A stretch of 64,000 nt of DNA, from assembly GCA_947359465.1 (NCBI GenBank), contig OX375877.1, forward strand, positions 25,803,235-25,867,234, read 5' to 3'. Within the stretch, counting starts at the first letter, position 1, and the number at the start of each line of letters is the position of its first letter. A program made the position numbers and the translations under genes. This stretch comes from Metellina segmentata. Lineage: Eukaryota > Arthropoda > Arachnida > Araneae > Tetragnathidae. The notes under the pieces were generated by a model. The model saw only the letters and a list, made by a program, of their open reading frames with translations, searched no databases and was not told the DNA's origin. Positions 1 to 11,528 of the stretch are shown piece by piece.

Positions 1-100
1 ACACCATACGCTTACAAACATCCATGTCCGGACCCGGATTCGAACCAGGAACCTTCCAATCTAGAGGCTAACACCTTGACCACTATACCGGTTGGTCGGC
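1..100 (-). repeat. SINE-1, tRNA-like head, cut by window edge
   Basis: On the - strand this is the 5' head of the commonest SINE in the window. It opens GGCCGACCAACCGG, has an A-box-like TATAGTGGTTAAGGTGTTAG and a B box GGTTCGAATCC. The body would continue beyond position 1. It matches the heads at 19547-19867, 34001-34323 and 55354-55500. SINEs of this kind are transcribed by RNA polymerase III from the A and B boxes and copied by a partner LINE. Confidence 0.85.
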
Positions 101-1264
101 AAGAAGAGAGCCAGAAGCAACGGGTAATGTTGTTCCCCCCTCGCTGGCCTGGGATATACATATTTTGAAGTATGGGAATATGTTGAAACGATGATGTAAA
201 TAGTGTATATATTCTTGTTCACGGAATAATAATAATGTAATTATCGTAGCTGTTTGTTGTGTTCTCCTTGTGTTCGATTCGCACAGTTTTCATGCTACCG
301 TTTTTGGGGCGACGACAAAACAGTATCAATGTCTTTTGGTCTACAGCGATTTCTTATAGTTTTTAGGACTATATAATGGCGATTTCTTTTGGTCTGTAGT
401 TCTATATAGTGGTCATTGCTAGTTTTTTCATGGGGCGACCCCAACAGACCTTTAAACAACTGTTCCTGTTGTTTTGAGCGTCTTACAGCATGCGATGTGG
501 GTTATGTAACGACCATAGCAACGGCTCGGGATCAGAGTTCAACATCACTGACCGCCGGTCGTAAATCCCGAAACATGTATCGGTGGTCTATCAAGATTAT
601 CTCCTTGCCCACCAGACGGTCTTTAAAGGTGCACGATTCCTCCTATTATCCCTTCGGATTTGAACTGTCTCCCATTGCAACAGGCGGGGCGGGGCAAGAG
701 ACGATAATTGTTGCAGAGCTCAAACTGAGCAGAGATGTTTTTTGGTTCTCGTTCGGGACGGCCATTTGTTTAGTAGATTCTATTTTTTTTCTTCTTGCAG
801 CCCCCACAGTGAAGGGACTTAAATCCCTGATTGATTCTACAAATAATGTAAACTACTGAATTTTGAAATAAGTTAGTTCATTTGAAGTTTTACCTCTGTC
901 GTGTTTCTGGACGCTCCACACCGCTCATTACTTTCCAGAGATACTAAACTCTTCGGCAATAGCATTCACACTGCGTTTCACCACCACCCCAAGTTTACCA
1001 CTAATTCGAGCACGATTATAAAATCATCTAAATGTCTCCTACTAGACATTACCATCGTCTGTTCCGCAATAACAATTCGCTTGAACATCCTACAACGACG
1101 CGCACACTTGCTTTCAACTTTCTGACATCGCTTAGAAAAGTTTCTACGGTAATTATTCTATCCTCGAAGGACCTTACTACCTGTTCGGTGTCCACCATTC
1201 GAGTTCCTTCTCTCACCCCAGCTTCTCTTTTTTCCTCCGTCTAAAAACACCTGATTATGTGAAA
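101..1264. other. No gene recognised; possible LTR-like stretch
   Basis: No exon with convincing coding character is seen. Around 128-285 the sequence runs from TGTTGTTCC to TTCGCACA and is followed at 302-316 by TTTTGGGGCGACGAC, with a related GGGGCGACCCC at 431-441. This resembles the end of a retroviral-type LTR next to a primer-binding region, but no second LTR or pol coding is visible. The open frame at 416-859 starts on TTG, has no homology that I recognise, and is probably chance. Confidence 0.2.
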
Positions 1265-1452
1265 CATTTACTGATTATGAAAATTATGCTACTTGGTTAT
1301 TTTTTAATTTTTATAATTGTACTTTTTTTATTTAAAAATAAAACATCGACAACGTAAAAACATCGATGTTAAAAAAAACATCGGCTTCAATACATCGATG
1401 TTTTTTATAAAACATCGATGCTTTGAAAACATCGACATCGATGTCGCATCAC
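1265..1452 (-). mobile_element. ATCGAT-rich hAT-type MITE, truncated
   Basis: This is the reverse complement of the left part of the element at 59328-60030. It ends with CGATGTCGCATCACTA at 1437-1452 and carries several AACATCGATGTT palindromes. The other terminus is absent, so no target duplication can be scored. The open frame crossing it is repeat sequence, not a gene. Confidence 0.7.
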
Positions 1453-1802
1453 TAGTACCCACCCCAACTCATCTCCATATCAAGAAACCAGTAACACAGC
1501 ATTTTAGAGCAGCACCAAGTGTGCATTTAAGAACTCAAAATTTCTGCTTTGCATTACAAAAAAATTATTCGTTGTCCACATCTAGTCATCTTAACACGTT
1601 GTGGGTATATTACCATAGATCTTTTAAAGGGTCGGTATGGAGTTGCTTACCCTGTATCTGTCATCATAACTCAGCAGCGCCAAATGTGAGATCTAAAATA
1701 AACTAGTTATCGTCACCCGTCAATTCATACCGACACCCGTCAAATTACTTTATTATTCAGAATAAGTAAAAACGATTGATCCTATTGCTTATCAAAATCA
1801 AC

Positions 1803-1862
1803 CAATTCGTTTATCGACCAATTCGCTTACAATTCGTTTATCGACCAATTCGCTTACAATTT
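1803..1862. repeat. 27-bp tandem duplication
   Basis: Two adjacent copies of a 27-bp unit, AATTCGTTTATCGACCAATT followed by CGCTTAC. The rest of 1453-1919 holds nothing I can name. Confidence 0.7.
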
Positions 1863-1927
1863 GTTAAACGACATCATTGCTGGAATGGAACAAGGTTGTT
1901 AACTGAGGAGTGATTGTGTATAAGAAC

Positions 1928-2530
1928 TAGGGATGCGACATCGATGTCGATGTTTTTAACATCGATGTATTGGAGTCGATGTTTTTATTCGATGTTTATA
2001 CTTTTCGATGTTTTTACGTTGTCGATGTTTTATTTTTAAATAAAAAAGTACCATTATAAAATTTTAAAAAATAACCAAGTAGCATAATTTTTATAATCAG
2101 CAAATTGAACATACTTTTAGACTCAAGTGGCCAAGGGTGAAGGGTCTGAAAAGTAGGGATGCGACATCGATATCGATGTTTTCAAAACATTAATGTTTTA
2201 TAAAAAATATCGATGTAATGGAGCCGATGTCGCATCACTAGTTGCTAAACCAGTTTTAACAAATGGGGGGAAAAGTTTAAATACTCTGAATTTTAAAAAC
2301 ATAGATGGTCTTGGATGCGATGTATTATTAACATCGATGTTTTAATTTTGAATATCGATGTTTTGCTGTCGATGTCGGATCACTAAGTGCTAAACCAGTT
2401 TTAAGAATTGGGGGGGGGGAGTTTAAAAACACTGAATTTTAAAAACATCGATGTTTTAGTGGCAATGTATCATCAATATTGATGTTTTAATTTTGAACAT
2501 CGATGTTTAGCTGCCGATGTCGCATCACTA
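1928..2530 (+). mobile_element. ATCGAT-rich hAT-type MITE with 8-bp duplication
   Basis: The 603-bp element starts TAGGGATGCGACATCG and ends CGATGTCGCATCACTA. It is flanked by the perfect 8-bp direct repeat ATAAGAAC (1920-1927 and 2531-2538). An 8-bp duplication with TAGGG-type ends is the hAT pattern. It has no coding capacity. Inside, the terminal sequence recurs (TAGGGATGCGACATCG near 2155, GATGTCGCATCACTA near 2230 and 2370), so the element looks like several MITE ends fused in series. The interior is a string of palindromic AACATCGATGTT motifs. Confidence 0.88.
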
Positions 2531-2836
2531 ATAAGAACCATTTTCACAAAATCTAACCCTAAAGACCAAACTTGAAGGCGCTGCCTAAATGCTTATCACG
2601 ACAGAGCAGTAAAAATGGCATTAGCATTTCGTTTAAAAAATTTTTGTCGTCTGTGTACACGTTTCATGGAAAAGACGCGTCTTTGCATGCTAAATAGAGA
2701 GCGCCCTGCAATTTCGTAATTGGGAAATTTTTGTCAAACTTCGTTTCGAGTTTGGAATTCTAACTCTTTCAATCGGGGGTCTCTAGGGGCTCTGCTATCT
2801 TCCTCAATCGATAACGCACGGTCGTTTTTCTGTTAG

Positions 2837-3293
2837 ATGACAGTTTCTACAGTAATAGAACCATTCTATTCAAAGTTAAATAAATGTATAAGGAACTTAA
2901 CAGGTAACCAGTTACTGCAATGTTTGCGAAATATTATTGTTTCTTATACGAAAAATATTGTTATACTGTTTCCTAGAACTAAACTTTTTCCATTGAAGAA
3001 AGAACGGTTTTTAAAACTTTTGTTCATAGATGGTGATTTAGAACTCATGGGACAAACTTCAAGGGCACTAAAAGAAACATTTTTGTTTTGTAAGGTATGA
3101 TTGTAAATGACGTGTTTAGGCACAGACACAAGAATTTTGTAGGGAATGAAACACAAAATGTTAAAACATCATTATTTTACAGTTACTTATTTTAATATGA
3201 TTTAATATGATATTTCACGATAAACTGCTTGAAGGTACCGTCACCAACATAAATGCAGGCTTGACATCGTGGCAAGAGGCAAACGAACTCACA
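2837..3293 (+). other. Possible orphan exon(s), unidentified
   Basis: An 86-codon open stretch starts on ATG at 2837, directly after an acceptor-like TCGTTTTTCTGTTAG. It ends at 3094 exactly in phase before GTATGA, a plausible donor. A second 29-codon ATG-initiated piece at 3207-3293 runs into GTAAGC. I do not recognise either protein. No acceptor joins the two in frame: the AG at 3181-3182 leads to a TGA. They may be an undescribed small gene, a decayed one, or chance. The surrounding 2539-3368 shows nothing else. Confidence 0.25.
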
Positions 3294-3368
3294 GTAAGCT
3301 CCAACTTTAAATAATCATGCAGTCATTTTAAAAGGTACTATTATGTACACTATTATGTACTATTATGT

Positions 3369-4757
3369 CATTGCCATAAAAATTTGCGCACCAAGAAAAA
3401 GTCGTCAAAATGAAACGAAATTTTACACATCTAAGTACTACTTTGATATAAGTAAGTGATTAGAAAATCAAAGAAATAGGATCATTTATAGCAGAAAAAA
3501 GAACAATTGAACGGAAGTTTTAGTACTCTGTTGGACCCCCTCAAGCACGAATGCACGATGCGATACGGGCGGGCATTGAGGCATACAAGTTCCGTATGAT
3601 GTCCTGAGACATCTCCTTCCATAGTTGCTGTAAACGCGCCTCTAGTTCGACCAAACTCGTAGGGTGTCCAACTTGCCGTCCCAAATGATTTTAGATATGC
3701 TCAATTGGTGACAAATCTGGGGATCAAGCAGGCCAAGGAAGGGTGGTAATGTGGCGGAGGCAGTCTTGTTATATCCTTGCTGTGTGTGGCCGAGCATTGT
3801 CTTGTTGAAGAATGGCTCCTGGGAGCCCTGCCATGAGTAGCATTACATGTGGCTGAAGGATGTCATGGACGTAACGATGGGCTGTCATTGTGCCATGGAT
3901 CAATATAAGGGGTGACCGTGTATCGTAAGAAATGGCACCCCATACCATCACACCAGCAGTGGGAGTGGTGTGTCGCTGTAAAGCGAAGGTAGGATTGAGG
4001 CGTTCTCCACGGGGCCTCCAGACACGAACACGATTGTCATCACTGCTCAAATTGAATCTAGTTTCGTCGCTGAAGACGATCTGGTTCCATTCCGTTGCAG
4101 CCCAATCCCATCGTGCGCGACACCACTCCAAACGGAGGCGTCGGTGGGTGGGTATCATAGGCAGCACACGTAATGGGAGCCGCGATACCAGATGTTCTTC
4201 AGCCAGGCGCCTTGCGATGGTTCGGGAAGACACAGGGGCCCGTAGTGAAGGTGCTGCCTGTGTCTGGATAGCGGCCAATGAGGCAGTTGGCTCTACGCGT
4301 GCGTTTCGTATGATGTGACGGTCTTCTCGACGACTGGTCTGTCGAGGGCGTCCTGAGCCTGGTGGCCGTGTAAATGACGTCTGTCCCAACAGCTCCTCAC
4401 AGTAAAATCAGAACGGCCTACTTAACCAGCCGAGCTGACCACCCAGCTTCCATCATCCCGATGATTCTTCCCCTCTCGAACTCTGACAGCTGCTCATATT
4501 GTCTTCGATGGCGGCGTAACGGTATGTCTACCTCAGCGTTTCCTTTGCAAAAGATAAAATACACTCAAACAAGCTCTGCTTACCTGTTTTATACTCCAAG
4601 GAGAACGAAGTTCAACGCCCTCTATTGACATTATGCAATGCGCAATCACGCTGCATTTCTAATCATTTGCAAATCTGGCCGACATGTACCTTCATGCCAA
4701 GTTTCGTTACGATCCCACAATTATTTCTTGGTGCGTAAATTTTTATGGCAATGAGTG
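3369..4757 (-). mobile_element. Tc1-type transposon, nearly full length
   Basis: Ends match as inverted repeats: CATTGCCATAAAAATTTGCG at the left, and TTTATGGCAATGAGTG before TA at the right. The outermost left bases are degraded, so the left edge is uncertain by several bases. Length is about 1.39 kb, as expected for Tc1. The same end type recurs at 48266 (Tc1 relic 47348-48266). Confidence 0.85.
3540..4530 (-). pseudogene. Tc1-family transposase, DD34E, inactivated
   Basis: Read on the - strand, the protein begins near 4530 with a helix-turn-helix region (SEFERGRIIGMMEAGWSA). It then meets an in-frame stop near 4420 and a frame change near 4390. The longest intact piece, 4389-3769, holds a GSGRPRQTS linker, the first catalytic Asp in IVFSDETRFNL and the second in LQQDNARPHTAR. 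After a stop at about 3769 the frame continues past another stop to SPDLSPIEHI, which carries the catalytic Glu. These residues form the DDE triad that cuts and joins DNA at TA sites. All three are still legible, but the stops mean it cannot encode an active enzyme. There are no neighbouring host genes. Confidence 0.9.
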
Positions 4758-5329
4758 TATTACCTATGCTGTCTTTGCAGGTAATTTTTGAAAACAGAAT
4801 TAAATATATGATTCAATTTGTACGTTTTGTTCTTATTTTACATAGTAAAATCGCCCGATTTCACTCCATTTGATTTGGTTGACTACAGATTGAAAGTGAC
4901 TACAAAAAGAATCACTTTACTCTTTTGTAGAAAAATGCCAAATCATTTAAGTGCGAGTAAAATCATTTCTTAACACTTTTTTGACATTTTTATCATTTGT
5001 ACAACCTATTTAGACACACAAATATCATACACTAGCCACTGCGTGGCTATCACGGCGTTGCCCGTGCTGTACTTTGTGGGGTTAGGTGTGTTAATTGTGA
5101 ACGTTTGCCAACCACCGGTGTTTGCTACGCATACCCATTTGGTTTGCTTCGCAAACCAACACGACGGACAACGCCGTGATGCCCTCGTTATTGTGAAATG
5201 CGACGAAATTGGAATTGCAAAAAGATCCAATCGGTGTGACGTCATAATCTATTAGAGGGTGAGGTGCCATCTAAGGTGTTGTTATTATTTGACAGTGGTT
5301 GAAAATTACGCGATATTGTAAACGTATAT

Positions 5330-5660
5330 TTTACTTATTGGATTTAACTCCGACCCTAGTTATTAGGTAGTTGTGTTGCTTGAGAACGTTATTTAAAAAT
5401 TACCCGATTTTCTCGGATACTTTCCTTAGGGGATTGATCCTGAACTGTAGTAAATAGCCCGTTGAGTTGCTACAGTACGACGCTAAAAATTACCTTGGAT
5501 ATTTTGCTTAGGGAATTGATTTGGAACCGTTGTGAATAGCACGTTGAGTTGCTACAGTACGATAATTAAAAATGACCTATGATCTTTCAATTAGGGAATT
5601 TATCCCAAACCCTCGTCAATAGCCCATTGTGTTGATATTGTGTAATGTTAATTAAAATTA
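5330..5660 (+). repeat. Degenerate tandem SINE tails
   Basis: Three successive copies, about 115 bp each, of the SINE-1 3' tail are recognisable by GGATTGATCC-like, AATAGCCCGTTG-like and TACGACG...TTAAAAATTAC blocks. No tRNA-like head precedes them. The block lies in the type-A Helitron. The following 5661-6438 is AT-rich with nothing recognisable. Confidence 0.65.
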
Positions 5661-6438
5661 CAAATTTCCTCAGATTTAAAATTCGTTGAAATTTTTAATA
5701 AAAACTTGTAGAATTTCTGTTCATTGTTGTATTATTTTTATAATCCATTTTATACACATGCATATTTTACACATTTTACTGCAATGCCAAACAATTGTAT
5801 TTTCTAAGAAATAAAAGTTTTAAGTTTTTGAAAAAGGCAGTTGAGAAAATTGAATAGTGAAAGGAGTGAGAAAACATGCTTATTTTACTAAAAACAGAAA
5901 AAAATGAGTATTATTTTTTAAATTTCCAACTTAAATGTATATTTTTTTAACACAACAATAAAATGTGTTGGTTTGGCCAACGCAGTTTCTTTTAACCCCA
6001 AATTACTGTGATAATAGGGAGACAGAAAAATTATAAATATTTTTGTAAGTTGAGGTAGTTTTGAATTTTAAATAAAATAGATTGGATACACCAAAAAGGT
6101 ATTTTTTATAATTTTGTTGAGCACAAAGTAAATTATTTTACTGCTTATGTGAATTTTTTATGTTACCAATGTTTGTAGAAGTGAAATGTAACTTTAAAAA
6201 CAATTAAATTGAATTAAATAAGTCTGTCCCATGTGTGAGAGGAAAAGAAAAAAAAATGAGCATTTTATACTTGATTATTTTTTTCCGAGAGAGTATACCT
6301 CTACACTTATTACAATAACCACATCCAGCCAGAAATTTAAGTGATATCTATTTATAAAAAGTAAAAAGGTATCCAATCGAACACTTCACCGTGGGAGAAA
6401 TGCGGTTTAATGAGACAGAGTCCTATGACTTTGAGTGA

Positions 6439-6714
6439 TTGTGCCTTCTTCATGCTAACAGTGAAACTGAAACGAACTGGGAACTGAAGTTTTTTAAATT
6501 GGAAAGGGATATGAGAAGTGATGATTGGTATTATAGGAATGAATATGTTTTAACTTGTGGCATGTCTAGTCAAGTTGGTGGCTTCAATAATATTTGGCAT
6601 GAGTTTGTTGACAGTGTCGTACCATTGCACAGTGAAGGTGGATTGAGATTTGTGAGAAGCATAATCGGTGCTCCAATATGTGCAAGAGTACTCCAGATGG
6701 TTACAATGTGTTAA
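6439..6714 (+). other. Unidentified coding-like fragment in Helitron
   Basis: An open stretch of about 91 codons lacking an ATG start at its 5' edge. The composition looks protein-like (W, Y, H and C spread evenly, for example TNWELKFFKLERDMRSDDWY and SSQVGGFNNIWHEF) and unlike a low-complexity frame. I do not recognise the family. Because it sits inside a type-A Helitron it could be a captured gene fragment, but no splice sites or second copy support this. The region 6715-7149 shows nothing further. Confidence 0.25.
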
Positions 6715-7149
6715 CAACTGTGTCGTGTGTTTTAAGGCCTAATATGTGTGACGTTTAATGTATATAGATTTGTAAATTTGAAAACTACGGGGCAATTCTG
6801 GCAAGAGTTGCTTTTTGATGACATTGACATCTTTATTTCTTTGGGAAAGAATTGCCCTTTGGCACAGCCATGCATGATAAGTGCTTTGCTACAACAGCAA
6901 TATATAGATGAACTGCAGGGGTCGTAACCTTTGGGGAGCGGGCCACAGGACTTTGGACAACTGTTTGGCTTTTTTGTACTATCATGAAATCACGGAACGA
7001 ACGACAATGAAAAGAGCAACATGAGTGTTCATTGTCCTACTTGAAGGCATCCCATAGAACGGCAGCGCTCACTATTTGCTATTCATGTTGTGGAAGTGAC
7101 AGAAACATGTCCGTATTGAAAACTAATCCTACGAAAGTTCTAAACTAAC

Positions 7150-7829
7150 CCTTCACAATGCTGGCTTCTTATACGACTGCCTTTTTTTATATTTGTCGAC
7201 ACGAAACCATGATTGGCTGTTACATAACACATTTGCATATTTCCATCTAACTCTGCATCAAATTGCAGCCCCTAAAATTTAGATTAGCTTCCAGAAATTA
7301 ACATTTTCCACAATGTCCTTAACTTTTGGCAGCGAGTGTAGACTATTACCTGTTAAATAAATTTATTGTCGAAATGTATTCCAAAATTGAATTGGAAAGG
7401 ATGTTGTACATAAGACTGAATCAGAGTGGAACAGTATGCACATTTGTGAGATGCATTGATGAACAGTGGAAATGCTGCGATACAAAAACTGAAGTACACA
7501 GAAATGACTAAACTTCCAAAAAGGTATAAAAACCAAAAGTTAAAAGTTTATGCATTTGTAAATTTATACATTGCATAAATTATCAAAATTAAGTATTGCT
7601 ATGCTTTCCAAAAGACACCCAAACACAGAAACAAACAAAAAATAGCATAAAAGATAAACAAAATAACAGCATTTCAATCGCTAAATTTCCAAAAAGATAC
7701 ACAGAAACGAACAAAAAATAGCATATAAGATCAACAAAATAACATTTCGTAATAACAGAATTATTTTAATTTACAGCCCCAATATTAAAAAAAGGCAGTC
7801 GTATAAGAAGCCAGCATTGTGAAGGGTCG
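7150..7829. mobile_element. Inverted-repeat MITE, about 680 bp
   Basis: The ends are near-perfect inverted repeats: CCCTTCACAATGCTGGCTTC at 7150 and GAAGCCAGCATTGTGAAGGG ending at 7829, continuing inward with TTATACGACTGCC. No target duplication is clear. It includes the repeat-R segment at 7326-7560, whose short open frame is shared with the copies near 8200, 8900 and 11600. Confidence 0.7.
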
Positions 7830-8139
7830 GAGCATTGGTGTCATTAACAAAATAATGTTTAAATGCAAGACTGCATTTTTAGCATATTTCTCAAAACAAA
7901 ACCGTGATTGGCCGTTACGTAACGCATTTGAATACTTTGTTCTTTCCGTGCAGCACATTGCAGCCTCTCAAATTCAGATTGGCTTGTGGAAATTAACATT
8001 TTACTCTCCGTGCTTAACTTCGGTTGTATCGTAGCGCGTAAAAGTAGCCTCGCGATAGGATTTAGAGTTGTGAAGTGGGCTTTGTATAAAGTCGGTATTG
8101 GTCTAACTACACTAAAGCGACAAGAATAGGAATATTTAA

Positions 8140-9410
8140 TTTTGATAATTTATGCAATATAAAAATTTACAAAAGCATCACCTGTTACTTTTGGTTTTTA
8201 TATCGTTTTGGAAGTTTAGCGATTTCTGTGTACTTCAGTTTTCGTACAGCAACATTTCCATCGTTCATCAACGCATCTGAATCAGATGCGTCAAATGTGC
8301 ATACTGTTCCACTCTTGAGTGACCTGATTTAGTCGTATGCACAACAAAAATGATAAAAATTAACTATACGAAAACCAAAGTACTATACAGAAACAAACAA
8401 AAGATTGCATAAATGAAAGAAACCAGAAATTGCACAAAAGATCAAAATTAAATATCACTAAACTTTGAAAAAAATATCCAAACTAAAAGTTAATATGCTT
8501 TAAAAATCAAAATCTTTGTATACAGTCGGTGTTGGTCTAACTACATTAAAGCAACAACGCAGTAAAATGACGACAATGTTATGCAAACATTAGTGATATT
8601 TTCGTGAGGCAAAATGTAGCAGTGTAATGTAAAGGGAGAAGCTGATACCAAACAAAAGCATAAAAACAGCATTTGTTTTAGTTGTATAACAAAACATTGT
8701 GGGGCGTACATAAAAAGAGGCCGTTATAGCAAAAGGCCATAATTTTGTTAATATTTAATGCAATTTTGTGTTTGTTTCTGTGTCTTTTGGAAAGAATAGC
8801 AATATTTAATTTTGATAATTTATTCAATATAAAAATGTACAAAAGTACGACCTGTTACTTTTGGTTTTGATATCTTTTTGGAAGTTTAGCGATTTCTGTG
8901 TACTTTAGTTATCGTATAGCAACATTTCCATCGTTCATTAACGCATCTGAATGAGATGCGTTAATTACACTGCTACATTTTGCCTCACGAAAATATCAGT
9001 AATGTTTGCATAACATTGTCGTCATTTTACTGCGTTGTCGCTTTAGTGTAGTTAGACCAATACCGACTTTACCGATTACTGGATATCCTTTAAAAAAAGT
9101 ATTGCCTTTTTAAAAGCATGTAAACTTTTAGTTAGCGTTGACTTTTAATCTTTTATATAAGTATCTTTTTATTGTGCTTACTTCATTTTTGGAACTGGAT
9201 AACGGTTGTGCGATACGTTTGTTTTTTAGACTACGATACTTTGGATTTTGATTTTTAAAGCATATTAACTTTTAGTTTGGATATTTTTTTCAAGGTTTAG
9301 CGATATTTAATTTTGATCTTTTGTGCAATTTGTGGTTTGTTTAATTTATGCAATGTTTAGTTTGTTTCTGTACAGTACTTCGGTTTTCGTATAGTTAATT
9401 TTTATTATTT
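8140..9410. repeat. Repeat R: large inverted-repeat block
   Basis: Segments 8350-8516 and 9236-9410 are inverted copies, as are 8524-8635 and 8963-9075. The segments 8140-8335 and 8800-8960 are direct copies of each other and are inverted relative to 7326-7560. Repeat R shows up again at 11529-12190. All sit inside the type-A Helitron. It reads as one decayed family rearranged in several orientations, with no active coding. Confidence 0.7.
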
Positions 9411-9896
9411 TTTTTTCCGATGTCTTATGGAAAGAAAAGCGATATTTATTTCCAATTATAAATTTAATGTATAACATTATAAAATGAATTTATTATTATA
9501 TTTTTGCTTTATTTGGTTTCCTAAAAATGTCCACAGAATTTAAAAGGTCTTTACTGCACTCAGGCCAATCTTGGATTTTAATCATTTATGCAAACTAAGA
9601 ACATTTATTCTATGTAGTTCTACGCTCACAGGATGATGATGTGCTCTTAGAATTACAACGTTTTACTGAGAAGCAAAGACATGTAATGTAAAGGGAGAAG
9701 CTCATACTAAACAAAAGCATAAAAACAGCATTTGTTTTAGTTGTATAACAAAACATTGTGGGGCGTACATGAAAAGAGGCCGTTATAGCGAAAGGCCATA
9801 ATTTTGTTATTATTTAATGCAATTTTGTGTTTGTTTCTGTGTTTCAGTGTCTTTTGGAAAGAATAGCAACATTTAATTTTGATAATTTATGCAATA
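9411..9896. repeat. Further repeat-R sequence
   Basis: 9680-9896 repeats 8628-8830 in the same orientation (shared GTAATGTAAAGGGAGAAGCT and AACATTGTGGGGCGTACAT blocks). Also, 9538-9680 is the inverse of 11764-11905. No gene. Confidence 0.6.
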
Positions 9897-11528
9897 CTAG
9901 CAAAATACCCGACCTTACTCGGTTTGAATTCGTTTACTCTAGATTGAAGAGATAATCAAAATATATAATGACTTACGTTTTTTGTAGAGTAAAAATTTAT
10001 TTTAACACCTTTCGCCATCTTTATATTTTCTACAACTTACTTTGGACACAAATCCTACACATGCATATCCATTCATGTAATACATTTCACATACATCGCA
10101 CAATTGCTGTATGACAAAGCTCAAAAAGACGAAAGGTGATACTAAGGTTACTACTATAAAAGACGATTTATAGGAAGATTTGGAATTCCCTTTCTTAAGT
10201 TGTTTTCATGTGCAACTCAATTAATTAAAATTACGATTTACGGCGAGTGCTCTCGCACTCATAGTCAACAAAACAATATTTTTTTACCTGTGGCACTCTT
10301 GCCTCCGGTATGCGACATTGTGAAATTTTGCAATCTTCTCCTGTCATTACTACAACGAATTTTTTAATGTTGGAAAAAGTTCTAGTTTGGATTTTTAAAC
10401 ATTATTATTTCAATAACGACATTATTCTTTAAATAACGGCATTATTCTTTAAATAACGGCATTATTCTTTAAATAACGGCATTATTCTTTAAATAACGGC
10501 ATTATTCTTTAAATAACGGCATAACTACACTTAAAATTTACTGAAAATTTATACTGACTTACCTAACATTTTCAAGTCTAATACTTTGTGGTGCTGTTGG
10601 GTGTGATGAGAAGGAAAACACATTTATTAAAATAATAAATATTTAAAACAGGAAACAGCAAAGTAAAACAAAATAAAAGATGTCGTAAAAAATTGTTTTA
10701 AAGATATTAATTTATGATTCAATTTTATCTCTTGATCTCGCACAGTTGACACAACTTACAACTAAAAGTGTACAAAATTTAGAAATGTGAAATTAATTCA
10801 GAGCGAAAGAACCAGAAAAAAATATCACTGCTCGCGCGATCGTGTTCATTCTCGTTTCATTGAAAAATATCGTCTGTCCCAAATTTTCGGAAATCGTTTT
10901 CATTGCGCAAAGAATAAAAATAAGACTCGAAATAAATGACGTATCAGAAATGAAATTCCATAAAAAAAAAAAAAAATTTTTGAAGAATAATTACTTTTTC
11001 AGCAGTACTGGTAAAGCAATCGAATTAATCGTAATATTCAATAGACATTTCAATTTTTCCAAAACTACCAAATTATGGTTGATTTAAGTATACTTACTCA
11101 GGTGTTTTAGCATGAAACTCGTCTAAATATAACAATAAAGAAATGTTTAATATTGCATTCACTAAATTATTAGATAATGTATAAAATAAAATACAATGCA
11201 ATCAAATATCTGTAATATAATTCATGTGATGCCTACACAAACACACAAACACAAAATCGAGCATAGAACAGAAAGACGGACAGACAGACTTTCGCAACCA
11301 ATTCCACTCACTAAATCAAGATAAGTACTCTCTGTATGCAAATTTCCATGAAATTATCTTAAACCGCGTGAACGTGTATAGGGCACAACATACAGACAGA
11401 CAGACAGACAGACACCAAACGAGAAAAAGGCGGATTCGGCATCAGAAGGGTCCAAAACGGATAGAAAACTTGAAATGCGTCGAAAATATTGAATGTACAA
11501 ACAAACACTCCATTCTTATTTATATAGA
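9897..11528 (-). mobile_element. Type-B Helitron with proven empty site
   Basis: The - strand begins TCTATATAAATAAGAATGGA (11528, preceded by A) and ends GGTCGGGTATTTTGCTAG (9897, followed by T). Length is 1632 bp. The flanks joined read GCAATA-TAAAAATT. An uninterrupted copy of that site, GCAATATAAAAATTTAC, lies at about 8151-8167 in a sister repeat. This shows precise insertion between A and T without duplication, the hallmark of rolling-circle Helitrons. No Rep/helicase coding is seen. The open frame at 10842-11087 is lysine-rich and unrecognised. Confidence 0.9.
10420..10525. repeat. 20-bp minisatellite
   Basis: About five exact copies of ATTATTCTTTAAATAACGGC in tandem inside the type-B Helitron. 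Confidence 0.95.

Noticed and set aside
1..100. Functional tRNA gene
   Set aside because: The A and B boxes are tRNA-like but the arms do not fold as a tRNA, and the same sequence recurs with a long body, duplications and a tail, so it is a SINE head.
416..859. 147-codon frame as a gene
   Set aside because: It starts on TTG, shows no motif and has no splice or promoter support.
3932..4318. 128-codon + strand frame
   Set aside because: It is the shadow of the Tc1 transposase on the - strand, which carries the recognisable catalytic motifs.
10420..10525. CRISPR array
   Set aside because: The 20-bp units are directly adjacent with no unique spacers, in a eukaryotic Helitron.
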